Origin: Talinum fruticosum
Lineage: Eukaryota > Streptophyta > Magnoliopsida > Caryophyllales > Talinaceae
Reading direction: 5' to 3'
DNA length: 64,000 nucleotides
Assembly: GCA_021018815.1 (NCBI GenBank)
Contig: JAITYX010000022.1
Coordinates: forward strand, 2,418,001-2,482,000
In this document: positions 11,424-24,000 of the stretch, one piece after another
How positions within the stretch are numbered: position 1 is the first letter of the stretch
How the letters are laid out: each line of letters opens with the position of its first letter
Notes under the pieces: generated by a model
Told to the model about the DNA's origin: nothing
What the model saw: only the letters and a program-made list of their open reading frames with translations
Database searches by the model: none
Program-made: the position numbers and the translations under genes

Positions 11424-13975
11424 TTTAAATTCAATATGAGTAGAGGTGAGGATGACAAACCAAAAATAAAGTTCAATGCAAATGACTTCAATTTCCCTTA
11501 TTTTTGTCTAGTTCCGATCCTCCCTATGATTTTGGCTGGACAAAACTATGGAAATCGGTCACAATTAGTGATCATCGCACTTAAATCCAAAAACAAATTT
11601 GGATTGATAAATGAGAAAATAAAAAACCAGCACCAGGCAGTGAAGAAGAAGAAGCATGGGAAGGTGTAACTCTACGGTCACGGCATGGTTTTTCAATATA
11701 ATTGACAAAATCCTCCATGACTCTATGACATATACAAACTTGGTGTATGCTATATGGACCAATTTGGAGGAACGCTACTTATAAGACAATCTAATTTGCA
11801 TTCATCGAATCAAGAGAGAAATTATCCTCCTTGGTTAAGGAGGTCTCTTTGTGAAACGTTATTTCACTAAATTAAAGGAGTTATAGGATGAATTGAAGAC
11901 ATTCCTAATCTTGCCTACTAGTACACATGGAGCTGCCAAAGAGTTCAATAAGATACTTGAAGAAAGAGTTCACAAATTTGTTATGGGGCTTGATACTGCA
12001 AGATATGACAATACTCGATCTTCTAACATACTACAACTTGAAATTCTCCCAAACTTGAACAAAGTATATGTTTTCGTGACTCGACGTGAAAGCCAAAAAG
12101 CTAACTAAATAAATCACCACCAAAACTCTAATGGAGGTAGTCGTATTTCAAAGCCAATATAATGGATAGATCGAAGCAAAAGGATTCGACCACACTGCTT
12201 ACATTGCAAGAAATTGGGACATGAAAGACATCGAGTGTTTCAAATTGGTGGATTATCCTCCAAATTGGAGAACTCGCGAGACAAATCAAAAAGTTCAACA
12301 AAATAATCAGAGCAATTGGAGAGGCAGCATTGAGACGGAGGCGAATTGGGCCAAAAATAACAAATCCGGACGTGGCAACGATGCGGGGCGGGATGATAGT
12401 GCTACTCGAGGAAGCGGAACTGCTATAGGAAGTTGCACCATCCACCTTGTTATTGGAGATGGACCAAGCGCTTAAGGAGAAATAGAGAAGAAGGAAATTT
12501 TTAAGGAGCTGAGTGGTAACGGGGAAGAAGTAGGAACTAATGGGTAATTACATGGCCTATCTTCTACTCAAGTGGAGAACCTTTTAGTTCTTTACAAAGA
12601 AAGAGAAAAACATGAAAGATGAGTGGTAAGAAATTTAACTACATAGCAATAGCTTGGGTCCTTGGCACAGGAGCACCACATCATATGACATCTCACTTTG
12701 ATATTTGTTTTGAAAATATGTTTTGCCTAACCCCTTTTACGTCACCATGCCGGATGGTTGTTCAGAATTCGTTAGGGAAGCAAGAGTGGTTAAAATTATT
12801 CCCGAACCGATCCTTCAAGATGTGCTTCACATACCCAATTTCACCTGCAATCTTATCTCTGTTGCTCAATTAACCAATGATTCAAATTATTTTTGTTGGT
12901 GTTTTGCTAATTCCTGTTTTATTCAGGACCTTACTTCAAAAAGTTAATTTAAGTGCATGACTTGAGGTACGAGGTTTGTCACTTGAAGATTGTTTGGGGA
13001 GGGAATGGTCAAACTCTTATAGTCAAACATAAAGAGGATTCGACTCGATAACATCACCAACTCGAACATCCTTCATTTGGTAGCTTGTCTCCATTATCTA
13101 GTATTTGTGGTTTTCGAGTAAAAATAAAGAGTCAACAAAGCTGTTGTGATGTTTGTCATAGAACTAAAGAGACACAAAACTCGCAATTCTAGAGGTAATA
13201 GACCTTTTTCATTGTTTCATTTTGATTTGTGGGGCAAATATCGTACACTTGTCCCTTAATTTGCATCATTGATGATTTCGGTCGAGCCGTTTGATCTTTT
13301 TGTTGAAGGAGAAAACTAAGACTCGGTTTGAATTAAATGTTTAACGAGCTAAAATGATAATGGGATCTGCATTACTAAGGGTGAATTGCGAAATAGTTTT
13401 TTAGAAATGGGATCATTCATGAAACCTCCATAGTGGACACAACCCAAAAAAAATGGTTGGGTTGAACGAAAAAATGACACTTGCTTAATGTGGCACGAGC
13501 TTTAAGGTTTCAAGCCTGTCTTCCTATCAAGTTTTGGGGTGAATGTGTTCTTACGGTTGCATATTTGATAAATAGGACACCTACTATACTCAACCAATTT
13601 AAAACACCTTACCGGGTTCTTTTTGGTAATATTCCCCCTACGAGTCATTTAAGAGTGTTTGATTATCTTTGTTATGTCTACAATCATTATCACACTCGTG
13701 ATAAGTTTGCCCTTGGTCCAAACGATGTATTTTTGGGATATCCACATGGCTATAAGAGGTGGCTCTGTGTGTGATATTGAAAGTGGTCGCCATTTTACAT
13801 CCTGATATATTATCTTCTATGAGAATATGTTTCCTTATGGGGAGCCTCTCAAAGATATCTTACTCATTAGCCCAAACTCACTTACTGATTTGCCCATTGG
13901 CTCTCATCCACATGATTTGCCCATTGGTTCTCATCCATCAGATTAAATAACTTATTGACCTAATTAGTTAGGCTT
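11424..13975 (+). pseudogene. Ty1/copia polyprotein remnant (gag-protease-integrase), decayed
   Basis: Fragments in order on the plus strand: gag N-terminal (11437-11640, with FNAND.NFPYF then ..ALKSKNKFG); gag C-terminal (11893-12108, FVMGLDTARYD..RSSNIL); a zinc knuckle near 12185 (CLHCKKLGHERHRV) whose last metal-binding Cys is replaced by Val; a protease motif at about 12654-12690 (AWVLGTGAPHHMTS) where the catalytic Asp of D-T-G-A is Gly; an integrase HHCC finger near 13050-13190 (HQLEHPSFG ... CCDVCHRTKE); and the integrase core end at 13481-13774 (LPIKFWGECVLTVAYLINRTP). Frameshifts and stops separate the pieces. No reverse transcriptase or RNase H follows; the sequence stops where the second LTR-like unit begins. 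It is clearly inactive. Confidence 0.85.
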
Positions 13976-14371
13976 CCTAACTAAGGCTCAAACTCCTCTA
14001 CCAAGTTGTAACACCCCGAAACTTAATTGTATTTAATTACTTTAAATTCATATTATATCATTTTAATATTGTTTAAGAGCAGTGAGCCGCTCAAAATTTT
14101 GAAACTGAAATAAATGATGCGAACACATTTGATAATCGCAAATAATAATGGGTAATTTGTACCAATTTATATTTGTGCGAAGAAATGTATATACACTCGA
14201 ATAACACAAAAATTGTCTCGAACACGATTTATTTATAAATAAATAATAAGTAAATAAAAAAAGTTAGAAAATATATGTATATAAGCAACTAAAAATGGGC
14301 CAAATGTGTGGTTAGATATTTAACCATGTGGTAAAATTAATACTAAGAAGATATAGAGATAATAGAATTTA

Positions 14372-15426
<1,055 letters not shown>

Positions 15427-17887
15427 TTAGAAGACCGGAAAAAAAAAAAAGAGGGGATTGCGAGAAGGATCGAGATGTATTAGTAAAGATGAGGGGAGGG
15501 GTTTGCAAACTAAGCTAACATAATCATCTTCATTCCTCTCTCACCTCTCCTTCTTCTTTCCCAACCCACTCGGCGCTACAAGCCACCGCCGGCCAGCCTT
15601 CGCCAGCCCCTACCGCCACCACCTAACTGCCGGCGGCACCCGATCTGCCACCGTGCTGCCCTTCAGCACCTTTTTTCTCTCATCTTCGCTCCGTTCTACG
15701 CCTAGCGGGGTTGTCTTGCCCCACTGCTGCTGCCGCCAGCTAGGCGGGTCTGCGCCGCCGTCCAACCACCCAACTCCACCACCGGATCTTCCACCACCCA
15801 ATTTCACTTCTAAACCCCCTTTGAGCTATAGCTTTAATGCTCCATTTCTAAGTAAATTTCTATTACGGATTTATGTTGTAATTAAACAATTAGACAAGTT
15901 AATGTGACTTGTAACTTGGGTGCGGTGGAATTAAAAGAATCTTGGGAGAAAATGAAATTGGATTCAGTGGTTTAATATGTGTTGATATGGAATTGGAAAT
16001 TGATATGGGTTTATTTATAATTGTGAATATTTAACTTTTATATGAATACGAATGAATTATTTGGTTGTAGAAGAATTGGAAGAAAGATATTGAGGATGAT
16101 TGGAATATAAACATGTATGTTGTAGTGAGTTGCTTTCAAGGACGCGTAATTGGAGATTGACGGAAGATTGAATTTATTTGCGTATGTGTGTTAAACTTGA
16201 GGAAATTAATGTAATTGAATTTTGATTTAGTGAAGGAAGAGTGAATCGGTTTGAAATGTAGAAATTTGATAGAGTATGGAGGTGTATTAATGCGTGTGAA
16301 TTAAATGGAATCCGAGTATGCGAAGTTTTTGGTAGAAGATATGAAATAAATGTAAATTGGTTATGAATTTTAAGGTTTTATTGGAATTAACGGAAATCTA
16401 TTTTGAAGTGAGTTTTGATGAGGTGAAAATAAGCTCGTAAGAGCTTAGATTATAATGAGATATGAATGACTAAGTGAGTAACGATCTTAAAGAAAGTTTT
16501 TGTATTATTTAAAGAGAGATAAGGATTGAAAAGAAATTTAGAATGTTGAATCAAGTTGAGCATGGATGAAAATAGATGTTTATAAAATTCTGAAAATTTG
16601 AAGATCGAATAGATTTTGAACGGCAAGTGAGAAATTAAAAGAAACTGAATGCAAGGGTTTAATGGAAATAAAAAATGTATGAGAATATGATAAGAGATCT
16701 AACTTACCGAATCAAATCACTTCACGAAAACAAAAAATTGATGTGAACGACATGATCGAAGAAAATAACAAAAAACGATATTTAGAGGAAAATAAACAAC
16801 TATCCGAGGTACATTACACCTGTTCCATTCAAAAGTTTAAATGTTCACTTGTTTTACTAAAATGTTGATCATTTACCGTTAAGCACTTATAAATGTCTGC
16901 TATTAGAACTAACCGTATTGGGCTTTCCTCGATAGTTGGGGTCCCTATCGAATTGTTTAACTAAAGTTATTGTTACAATGTAAATATATTAAAGTTCTAC
17001 AGACTGATCGAGAACGAAAAAGTTTATAAAAACAAAAATGAAAATTTTGTTTAAAAGGAAAAGAAAAACAAAATGTGTGGGTGTGAGCGTCTATACTAAA
17101 TTGGGAGAAATATGTACAAAAGAGAGTTCCAATAGTGAAAATGTGAATGTGGGATGTTGATTATTGGTGTGAAAGGATTAAATTAGCAAGTTATGCAATA
17201 TGACTTAGGTTGAGAGAGAAAATTGAAGTGATTATGATATTTCGTATTTTAAATTGTTATAGTTAATAATTAGATCTTGATAGAAGAAGTGATTAACGTA
17301 GTTAAACCGAATGGAATTGATAAAATGAAATGGTGGTGATTTTTGGACTAAGTACTATTGAATATAATTGATCATGGAAGGAAGGTTAAATATCTTGAGG
17401 CTCTAATAGGAGAATGAGAAAATAAACCCATTGATTACTCTATACTAATTCAGATTATATACTTAATAGTTCATGTTGAATTTTGTAGAAATCAAATAGA
17501 AATAATATGGAAAGTAAATCGGAAAGTAGAAATTTCTCCAAGAATGAATGTACATATGCTAAAGACAAAGTAATCGATAGAACCGGATTCCTTTAAGCGA
17601 ACGAAACCAAATTGAAATTATGCATACGCAAAAAGAAATCAAATTTGAGTTGTGTTACACGAACAATCAACAATCGAAGTGGTTGGCGTACCAAGGTACG
17701 TTATTTGCTTATATCTTTATGTTAAAAGTAAAAGTTTTTCAGTATTGACGAGTTTTTAACAGTTTATCATGATTTGGCTATGCAAAGGACCCATTAATCG
17801 TTATGATTATCTATGATCAAACATAATCGTAATCGTAAATAGTTGATCCAGGGACGCCTAGACAACGTTGCTTGCGAGCGAGCATTT

Positions 17888-18021
17888 AACCATTAATCGT
17901 TTAATTGTTCACATAACCGTTAATCGTTCAATTATTCACGGAACCATTAATCGTTCAATTGTTCACATAACCATTAACCGTTCATTATTCACGGAACCGT
18001 TAAACGTTCAATTATTCACAG
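17888..18021. repeat. 27-bp minisatellite, five copies
   Basis: Five tandem copies of a unit like AACCRTTAATCGTTCAATT-RTTCAC (27, 27, 27, 26 and 27 bp). Copies end alternately in CAT and CGG/CAG, so a 54-bp higher-order unit is visible. It lies in the 3' part of long LTR-like unit 2. Confidence 0.85.
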
Positions 18022-18308
18022 TCGATCGCCGCATGGTTCAATGAACTTAGGAGTCGGATTACAAATTGACTTGATTGATTGTTTCACGGTACGGGTCCTA
18101 AGTTTGGCTAAATCGGAAAAGTGAATCGAGCAATTGACAAGTTTGCATACTTGTTTATTTCGAAAAATGATTCAAGATAAGCACGTATTTAATAGCACAC
18201 AATTTATAATTTTATTTTATAAGGGTAACGTATCGAGAGTCTAGCTCACAATGTATTATTTTATGTTTTAAAATTTTTAGGAAGCGAGCATAAGGAAGAT
18301 TATTTAAT

Positions 18309-18427
18309 GAGGTCATAGTCTAGTGGCCAAGATTGAGGTTTTGAGTACATTAGGTCTCGGGTTCGATTCCCCTTCACCTATTATATTGTATCGCCCTTTG
18401 TGGCTCCTTTGCACCAAAAAAAAAAAG
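18309..18427 (+). mobile_element. tRNA-derived SINE-like element
   Basis: The segment carries pol III promoter boxes at tRNA spacing: box A TAGTCTAGTGG at 18316-18326 and a perfect box B GGTTCGATTCC at 18360-18370. It ends in a 12-base A tract (18416-18427). Upstream folding into a tRNA is poor, so it is not a tRNA gene. The length of about 120 bp and the A tail fit a short plant SINE; flanking duplications are not clear (A-rich sequence on both sides). It lies inside long LTR-like unit 2. Confidence 0.6.
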
Positions 18428-18762
18428 GTTAAAAGGGAAGAAAAAAAGATGAAGTCTGGTTAGTTAAAGTGATGTATGACTGTTCGTCTTCACTCCATCC
18501 CTGTTAGTCTCTCTCTTGGTCTCTTGGCTCACGGTTCCTCTCCAGTGATCCTCGGCGTTTTAGCAATTGCATTTTCTATGAAGAAATTTTGGGTTGAATT
18601 GTTAGATAAATTTTATACATGTTTGAATAATTGATTTGCTCAAATGAATTTGCCTTGTTTTCATTTTGAAAACGGCAGTAACATCTCCAAATTTTACAAG
18701 TCGTCCGCTGTCGATGAATAATAAACTATTTATTTATGTGATTACGTATTGGGGGCGTTACA

Positions 18763-19515
18763 AGTTGCCATACTTGAAAAACCATTCATTCTAGAAAGTT
18801 TAATGCACTTAAGTAAATTAAGTCTTATTTGTACCAACTAGACTATTAGTGCTCCCACATGAATAAAAGAAAAAGTGTAAAAAAACTAGGGGTGGGGGAA
18901 GTAAAGCAACTTTGTGGAGTAATTGTTCGATTTGCGGCGGAGGAGAGAAAGAGGAGAGAGGGAAACAATTGAGATTTATAAAAACTACTAGGAGACTCAG
19001 TTATGATATAAATTATTATGAAGTAAATGGGTGAGTTGCTCCCATTACCAATAGAAAGGTTAATGGAACAATTTTCTTATTTATGTGGTATTGAGAGCAA
19101 CTCACAGTCTAACCTAAGGCACAACCATTTGGATCAACCAAATTTAAAATTTCATTTTTAAAGGGCAATCCAAATTTAAATTATTGTTACAAACTTTTCT
19201 TCAAATGTCTTATAAATATACTCAAAATTTCTTAATGTATAAACAAAATCAATTGCGATGTTTTTTTAATTCTAAAATTTGGCTAGTTTCTAAAAAGGGT
19301 AGCATATAATTTTGATATTATAGGAGGATTAAGGACAAGACATATTGAAGCCAAAAATAGGGGTGCAACTTCTGGACATGTCCGAAATCATCGCAAGCCG
19401 CAAATCTTAACCTCGTCTCGGACCAACAACCCTTTTTTTTATTTTTTATTTTTGTTGTTGCACGGAAAAGCAACAGTTGGCGGGGTCACATTTCCTAATC
19501 CCGTGCCCTTCAAAA
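18763..19515. other. Intergenic region and probable promoter of the Sec14-like gene
   Basis: AT-rich sequence with GA-rich patches (18935-18965) and no supported gene. The last 80 bases before the CT-rich leader are the likely promoter, but no clear TATA box was identified. Confidence 0.4.
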
Positions 19516-19714
19516 CACACACACACGCTCTCTGTCTCTCTCTCTTGTTTACTCCTCTCTCGTTTTCTCTCGGTCTTTCTTTGTGAATAATTGAACCCAA
19601 ATTCGAGGCTTTCTAGGCATTTCAGTGGCGGAATCCATTCGAAGCTTCGAAGGCTAACGGATCAAATATGCTATTTTATTATCGAGTTTTACGAAATTCC
19701 TTGAATTTTGATTG
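19516..19714 (+). other. Probable 5' leader exon of the Sec14-like gene
   Basis: The stretch starts with CA and CT repeats typical of plant 5' leaders, and ends at a plausible splice donor (GATTGAG/GTTTGTACC). It contains a 15-codon upstream reading frame (ATG at 19668, stop ending 19715). Nothing else in the neighbourhood explains it, and the first coding exon lies 1.3 kb downstream. The assignment rests on composition and order only. Confidence 0.4.
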
Positions 19715-19993
19715 AGGTTTGTACCTTTCTTGATTCGCAATTTTTGTTTATCCATTTTTGTGCTTTTAGGTTTTCATCGCCATTGAGATTTGGTAATTAG
19801 GTTTTCTGATTACTTCAATCGCCTTTGCCTTGCTTTGTTCTTGTTAAAAATTTTGCCGTGTCTTCACCTCCCGCTCTCTCTTTCTCTCTCTGTGTGTGTC
19901 TCTCTCTTTGGTGGTTACGGCATTATGATGATGATGTAAGTTCTGTTTTCTTTTCTCGACAATGAAACCTTTCTTTTTTTTTTTTTTCTCCGA

Positions 19994-20187
19994 TTGTTGA
20001 AAAGGAAGGAACCTGAGTTGGACAATGAAAGCTTTGACGGACCAACATCACTGTCCGGCTATGAAGGAGCAATTCCAACACCCCCCAAACAAAAAAAAAG
20101 AGGAACGAAATTCGGGAAATCATGTTCTATAATCTACGGTGGAATGCTCCCAAAGTTCCTTTTTGTTGCTTTTTCTGCGTTTAAATG
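19994..20187 (+). other. Unassigned protein-like open segment upstream of the Sec14-like CDS
   Basis: A hydrophilic open frame (KRKEPELDNESFDGPTSL..) follows a pyrimidine tract, and a donor-like ATGATGAT/GTAAGT lies 55 bases upstream at 19924-19941. Splicing ATGATGATGAT to an acceptor after GTTGAAAAG (about 20006) would place an ATG in the same frame, but the frame ends at 20187 with no convincing donor. It may be an alternative first exon, a leader exon or chance. I do not recognise the product. Confidence 0.25.
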
Positions 20188-21022
20188 ATGATAAAATCTC
20201 GGGTTCATGTTTTAATAGCAATAAAAGATCATTGGAAAGGAAATTTGTTGATCCTCAAAGAGGACATTTACTTGGAATTCATGGTGGGGAGGGAAGTTTG
20301 AGAAAGCATTTTATTGTTTATGTTTCATATTTGACATGGAGAAGCCCTCGGAAGAACAAAGCATTTTATTTGGTCGGTGGAATTAGGGAAAATTATTTGC
20401 ACCGTTGAGTAATGGACAAGCGTCTTCTTTGCTAAACACATGCCTGAGCTTTTTAAGAGCGTGCGTTGTTGGCAGCACCATTTGAAACTGGATGATATCC
20501 TCCCCCGCCCCCTTTCTCCCCTTTACCAGGCTTTAGATTATGGATTTGGATGCCAAATAGTATCATGAATTGGGCACATAGTTGAGAAGTCAGCACCTTC
20601 AAGCATGTTGTATTTCTGATTTTGACGAGCTTTCATTGCTCATGGTTTTAAGCCCTTTTTTTTGTACAAAATTTTGCAACTTATGTTATTGTAACTACAT
20701 TTTAAAAATTTTATGTCAGGACTGCAGTCGATTATTCAGGATTTTTGTTCTGAATATAGGAAGAGTTCATGTCAATGTGCTCCTCTTACAATTTTTCTTT
20801 GCTTTGCAGCTGATGCTGAAGAATTTGGTATGAACACCTGGAAACTTTTCTGAGATGGCTATCAGGATTGTAATTATTGCCATGCTACATTCAATGCCCT
20901 CACTTGACCTAAGTACATGACATGAATATGTATTCAATCTGCCCGATTCTTAGTTTCTACATCTTGAATTGAGCTGCTGAGCATGCATTCTTAAGAATAA
21001 GTTGGGCATTTTGCAACTCAAG

Positions 21023-24000
21023 ATGGCAGATTCCATACGCATTGCTAATGTAGGGAAGAAGCAGAACAACTCTGGCAAAACTCAGCCAGACCAACGTTTA
21101 GTTGCTTCCATTCCCAAACACCATCCCCAGGTGGCTTTAAAACGTATTGTGAATATGGACCAAAACAAATTTATGGGAACTATTGGTAAAACTGGATTGT
21201 TCCTTCTGAAAGTAGCAATTCTAGAGGCAGTGAGGAGGTTTTCAAAGGTGCATTGTCCGTCCTTGTGGCATGGTCTTCAAGCTTTGCAAGTTGCTTGCTT
21301 GCCTCCACTGAAGTGGCTTCAGAGGTGGGGAATTTTTAGGGGTTTCATTGGGTTCTTGCAGGTTGGTCTGCTGCTTTATTAATTCTCTATATGATGTTTG
21401 TTCTAATGGTATATGTTTTGACATGTGTTAATATTGATGTAAACACTGAAGAGTATTTTCAAATGACTGTCTTGACTTCTTTGAGCCATTTGTTTTACCC
21501 TTTTTGGGTCCCGGTATTGTAATGAAATATCTTAGTCCCATAAAAATTTGCTTATGGGTCCACTCAGGTTTGGTGTAATAATTTTTGGAACCAATGAGTT
21601 TAGAAAATAATTTTTGGAACTATCACAGATTGGGTACAATAATTTTTCGACCCTTTTCGGTACCAACATTAACTTTCCGGCCAATTTTTTTACTTATCAT
21701 GTAAATGAGCAATTCTACCACTCATTAAAAATAGTATTTTCCTTGTTTGAAATATGATTTTAAGGTGCTTCAATGGGGGAGGGCCGCGAGAGAGGAAGGG
21801 GGAGGGCTCGTGGGGGCATTTGAAAGAAAAAAGTATTCAAATTTCGGAAGATATTGTTTTTAGCAAGGGGCAAAATGGTTAATTTACATGACAAGCTGGA
21901 AAGTTAACTTTGGTACCGAAAAGGGCAAAAATTATTGTACCCAATTTGTGATGGTTTCAAAAATTATTTTCTAAATTCATTGGTTCCAACATTATTACAC
22001 CAAACCTAAGTGGACCGATAAGCAAATTTTTCCTTATTCCCATGTTGAAAGCTTTTTCCCTCACTTATTTGGAATTCATACTAACAGCTTTCACTAACCC
22101 TCTACTTGTGGGGTAGAGTAAACTGGGAACCCCCTCCATTGGCTTTTTATAGACACATACCCGTTGATATCTGATCTTTTTGTTCATAAGTTCTTACCAA
22201 ACGCAAACATGATGAATCAGAAGCGAACCTTGTACCTCATTGTGTTATTTATGACTTCATTCCATTCCATAACCATTTTTACAGAACCAAACAGACTTGG
22301 GTTCTCTACAGCGTGATTTTTATTCATAACTGAAATATTCTTTGGTTTTTTAACGTCTAACTGGCATCTGTTACCTGGACTCAGCCATACTCACACTGTC
22401 GAGTGTCCAACATGGGTGTTGTGTTGGGCTTGGTGATAATTTGAAAAAAATTGTGAAATTTTGAGTCTAAAATGAAGCGTCAAGTTCATATCCGAGCCTG
22501 AAGTGTCCAGCATGGGTACTTGAGACAAAATGAAGAGTCTGAGCAGCATAACTTGAAGTTACTGAAGTTTTGCGATCCTCCTGTGAACCCAATAAATCGT
22601 GGATATCTTTATACATTGGTACTTACATAGGGATGGTTTTCTCTATGTGGAATATTAGATTTGGTAACTGTGTACTTGTATTATATATTTAAAACAAGCA
22701 GGGATGCTGTATGGAAATCATGAAATTGTTAGCATCAAACAGGTCTGAAGATCAGTTCTTTTCTTTTTTAAATCAGAGGAATTTACTGGACGAAGAGGAG
22801 TACTAATAGGATGATACTTGAGATCTCATAATGGTCAAATCTAGAGGAAAATTGACTATACTTGGGGAATACTTTTTTGACTTACAGATGTAGTGTGACA
22901 CTTATTTTCATATGTCAGATTCTCTTTTGAAATCCCCCTCCAAAAGGGGGAGGATTCTTAAGCACGATCCTGTGTTATCGGGAGAAGAAGCAAATATTTT
23001 CTTTTTGTAGAGTGGGAATCGTGATAAAGTTATGCACAAATTGAATTGTTTTTATCTTCTGCTGCTTTCCTGTCTTCACAGTCGATGCTCTTGTATTCAG
23101 TCCTCATGTTGCAATCGTTTTGCTTGATCATAGGCTTTGTCCAGACCAATTCTATTTCTGTCAGTTGCAACATCTGTCTCTGATCGAGCATCCCATATTG
23201 GGGGATCTTCAGGAAGCTCAGATGCTTCTCAGCCGGCAATTGATCCACAATTAGATTCATCAGATAATACGGCATCTGCAGATTCAAGGTGATAAATTTG
23301 ACAACTTTTCTGACATCATTACTTGTGAATTCTTACTTTTGATTTTCACGAGATTACTCATTTCACAATGATTATTGTTCTTAGTTTCTCACAAAGATCA
23401 AGGAGAGTATAAATGAACTAATAGATATAGGTGAATGCACAAGTTGATTGTGGAAAGTCAGGATATCAATTTGTAACCTTCTAAAGTAGTAATGATTGTA
23501 ATCATAGAAAAAGAGAGGGTGTAGTTTCTGTAAATTCTTTAAGAAGCTAGAATTTGGATTTTAGGAATTGGTATACATCTGCAATAGCTGTCTAACAGAT
23601 AATTTTGTGGGTAATTTTGTATTTGGGAATCATTTCTTGATTGTTTATGGCTTTGTGGTTGTTGTTGCTCTGCATGAATGAGCAAATGAAAAACTTCAAC
23701 ATAATTTTCATTAACATTCTTGAAATTAAGCTTCAACATCTAAAGTCCACAATACTTAATAAACTCATGATTGCTTGACTTTCTTTATGTAAATTTAGGC
23801 TTTAAGTATGCATGCCAATTTATTTTTGCTGTCCGAAGCAAACTTAAGTGTTCTCTTCATTTGCATGTAAGATCTGGTGAAAGAGTTACCCAACGTCTGG
23901 TCTCTGAGAATTGGATTTTGCAGCTTTATACTGAGCTGGAAAAGGAGGGCATTGTCCTACCAGAAAGGTAAATATGTTGCTTTGATATATGGTGCTTCTA

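Noticed and set aside
17888..18021. CRISPR-like array of regular repeats
   Set aside because: Units are contiguous with no spacers and the sequence is plant nuclear DNA; it is a minisatellite.
18309..18380. Functional tRNA gene
   Set aside because: Pol III boxes are present, but acceptor and anticodon stems do not pair, and an A tail follows.
21301..21330. Alternative donor AG/GTGGGG at 21325 for the first Sec14-like coding exon
   Set aside because: It also gives a matching phase with an acceptor at 23145, but the pair 21361/23134 retains FLQ-ALSRPILFLS, a more family-like junction, with a good CAG/GTTGGT donor and CATAG acceptor.
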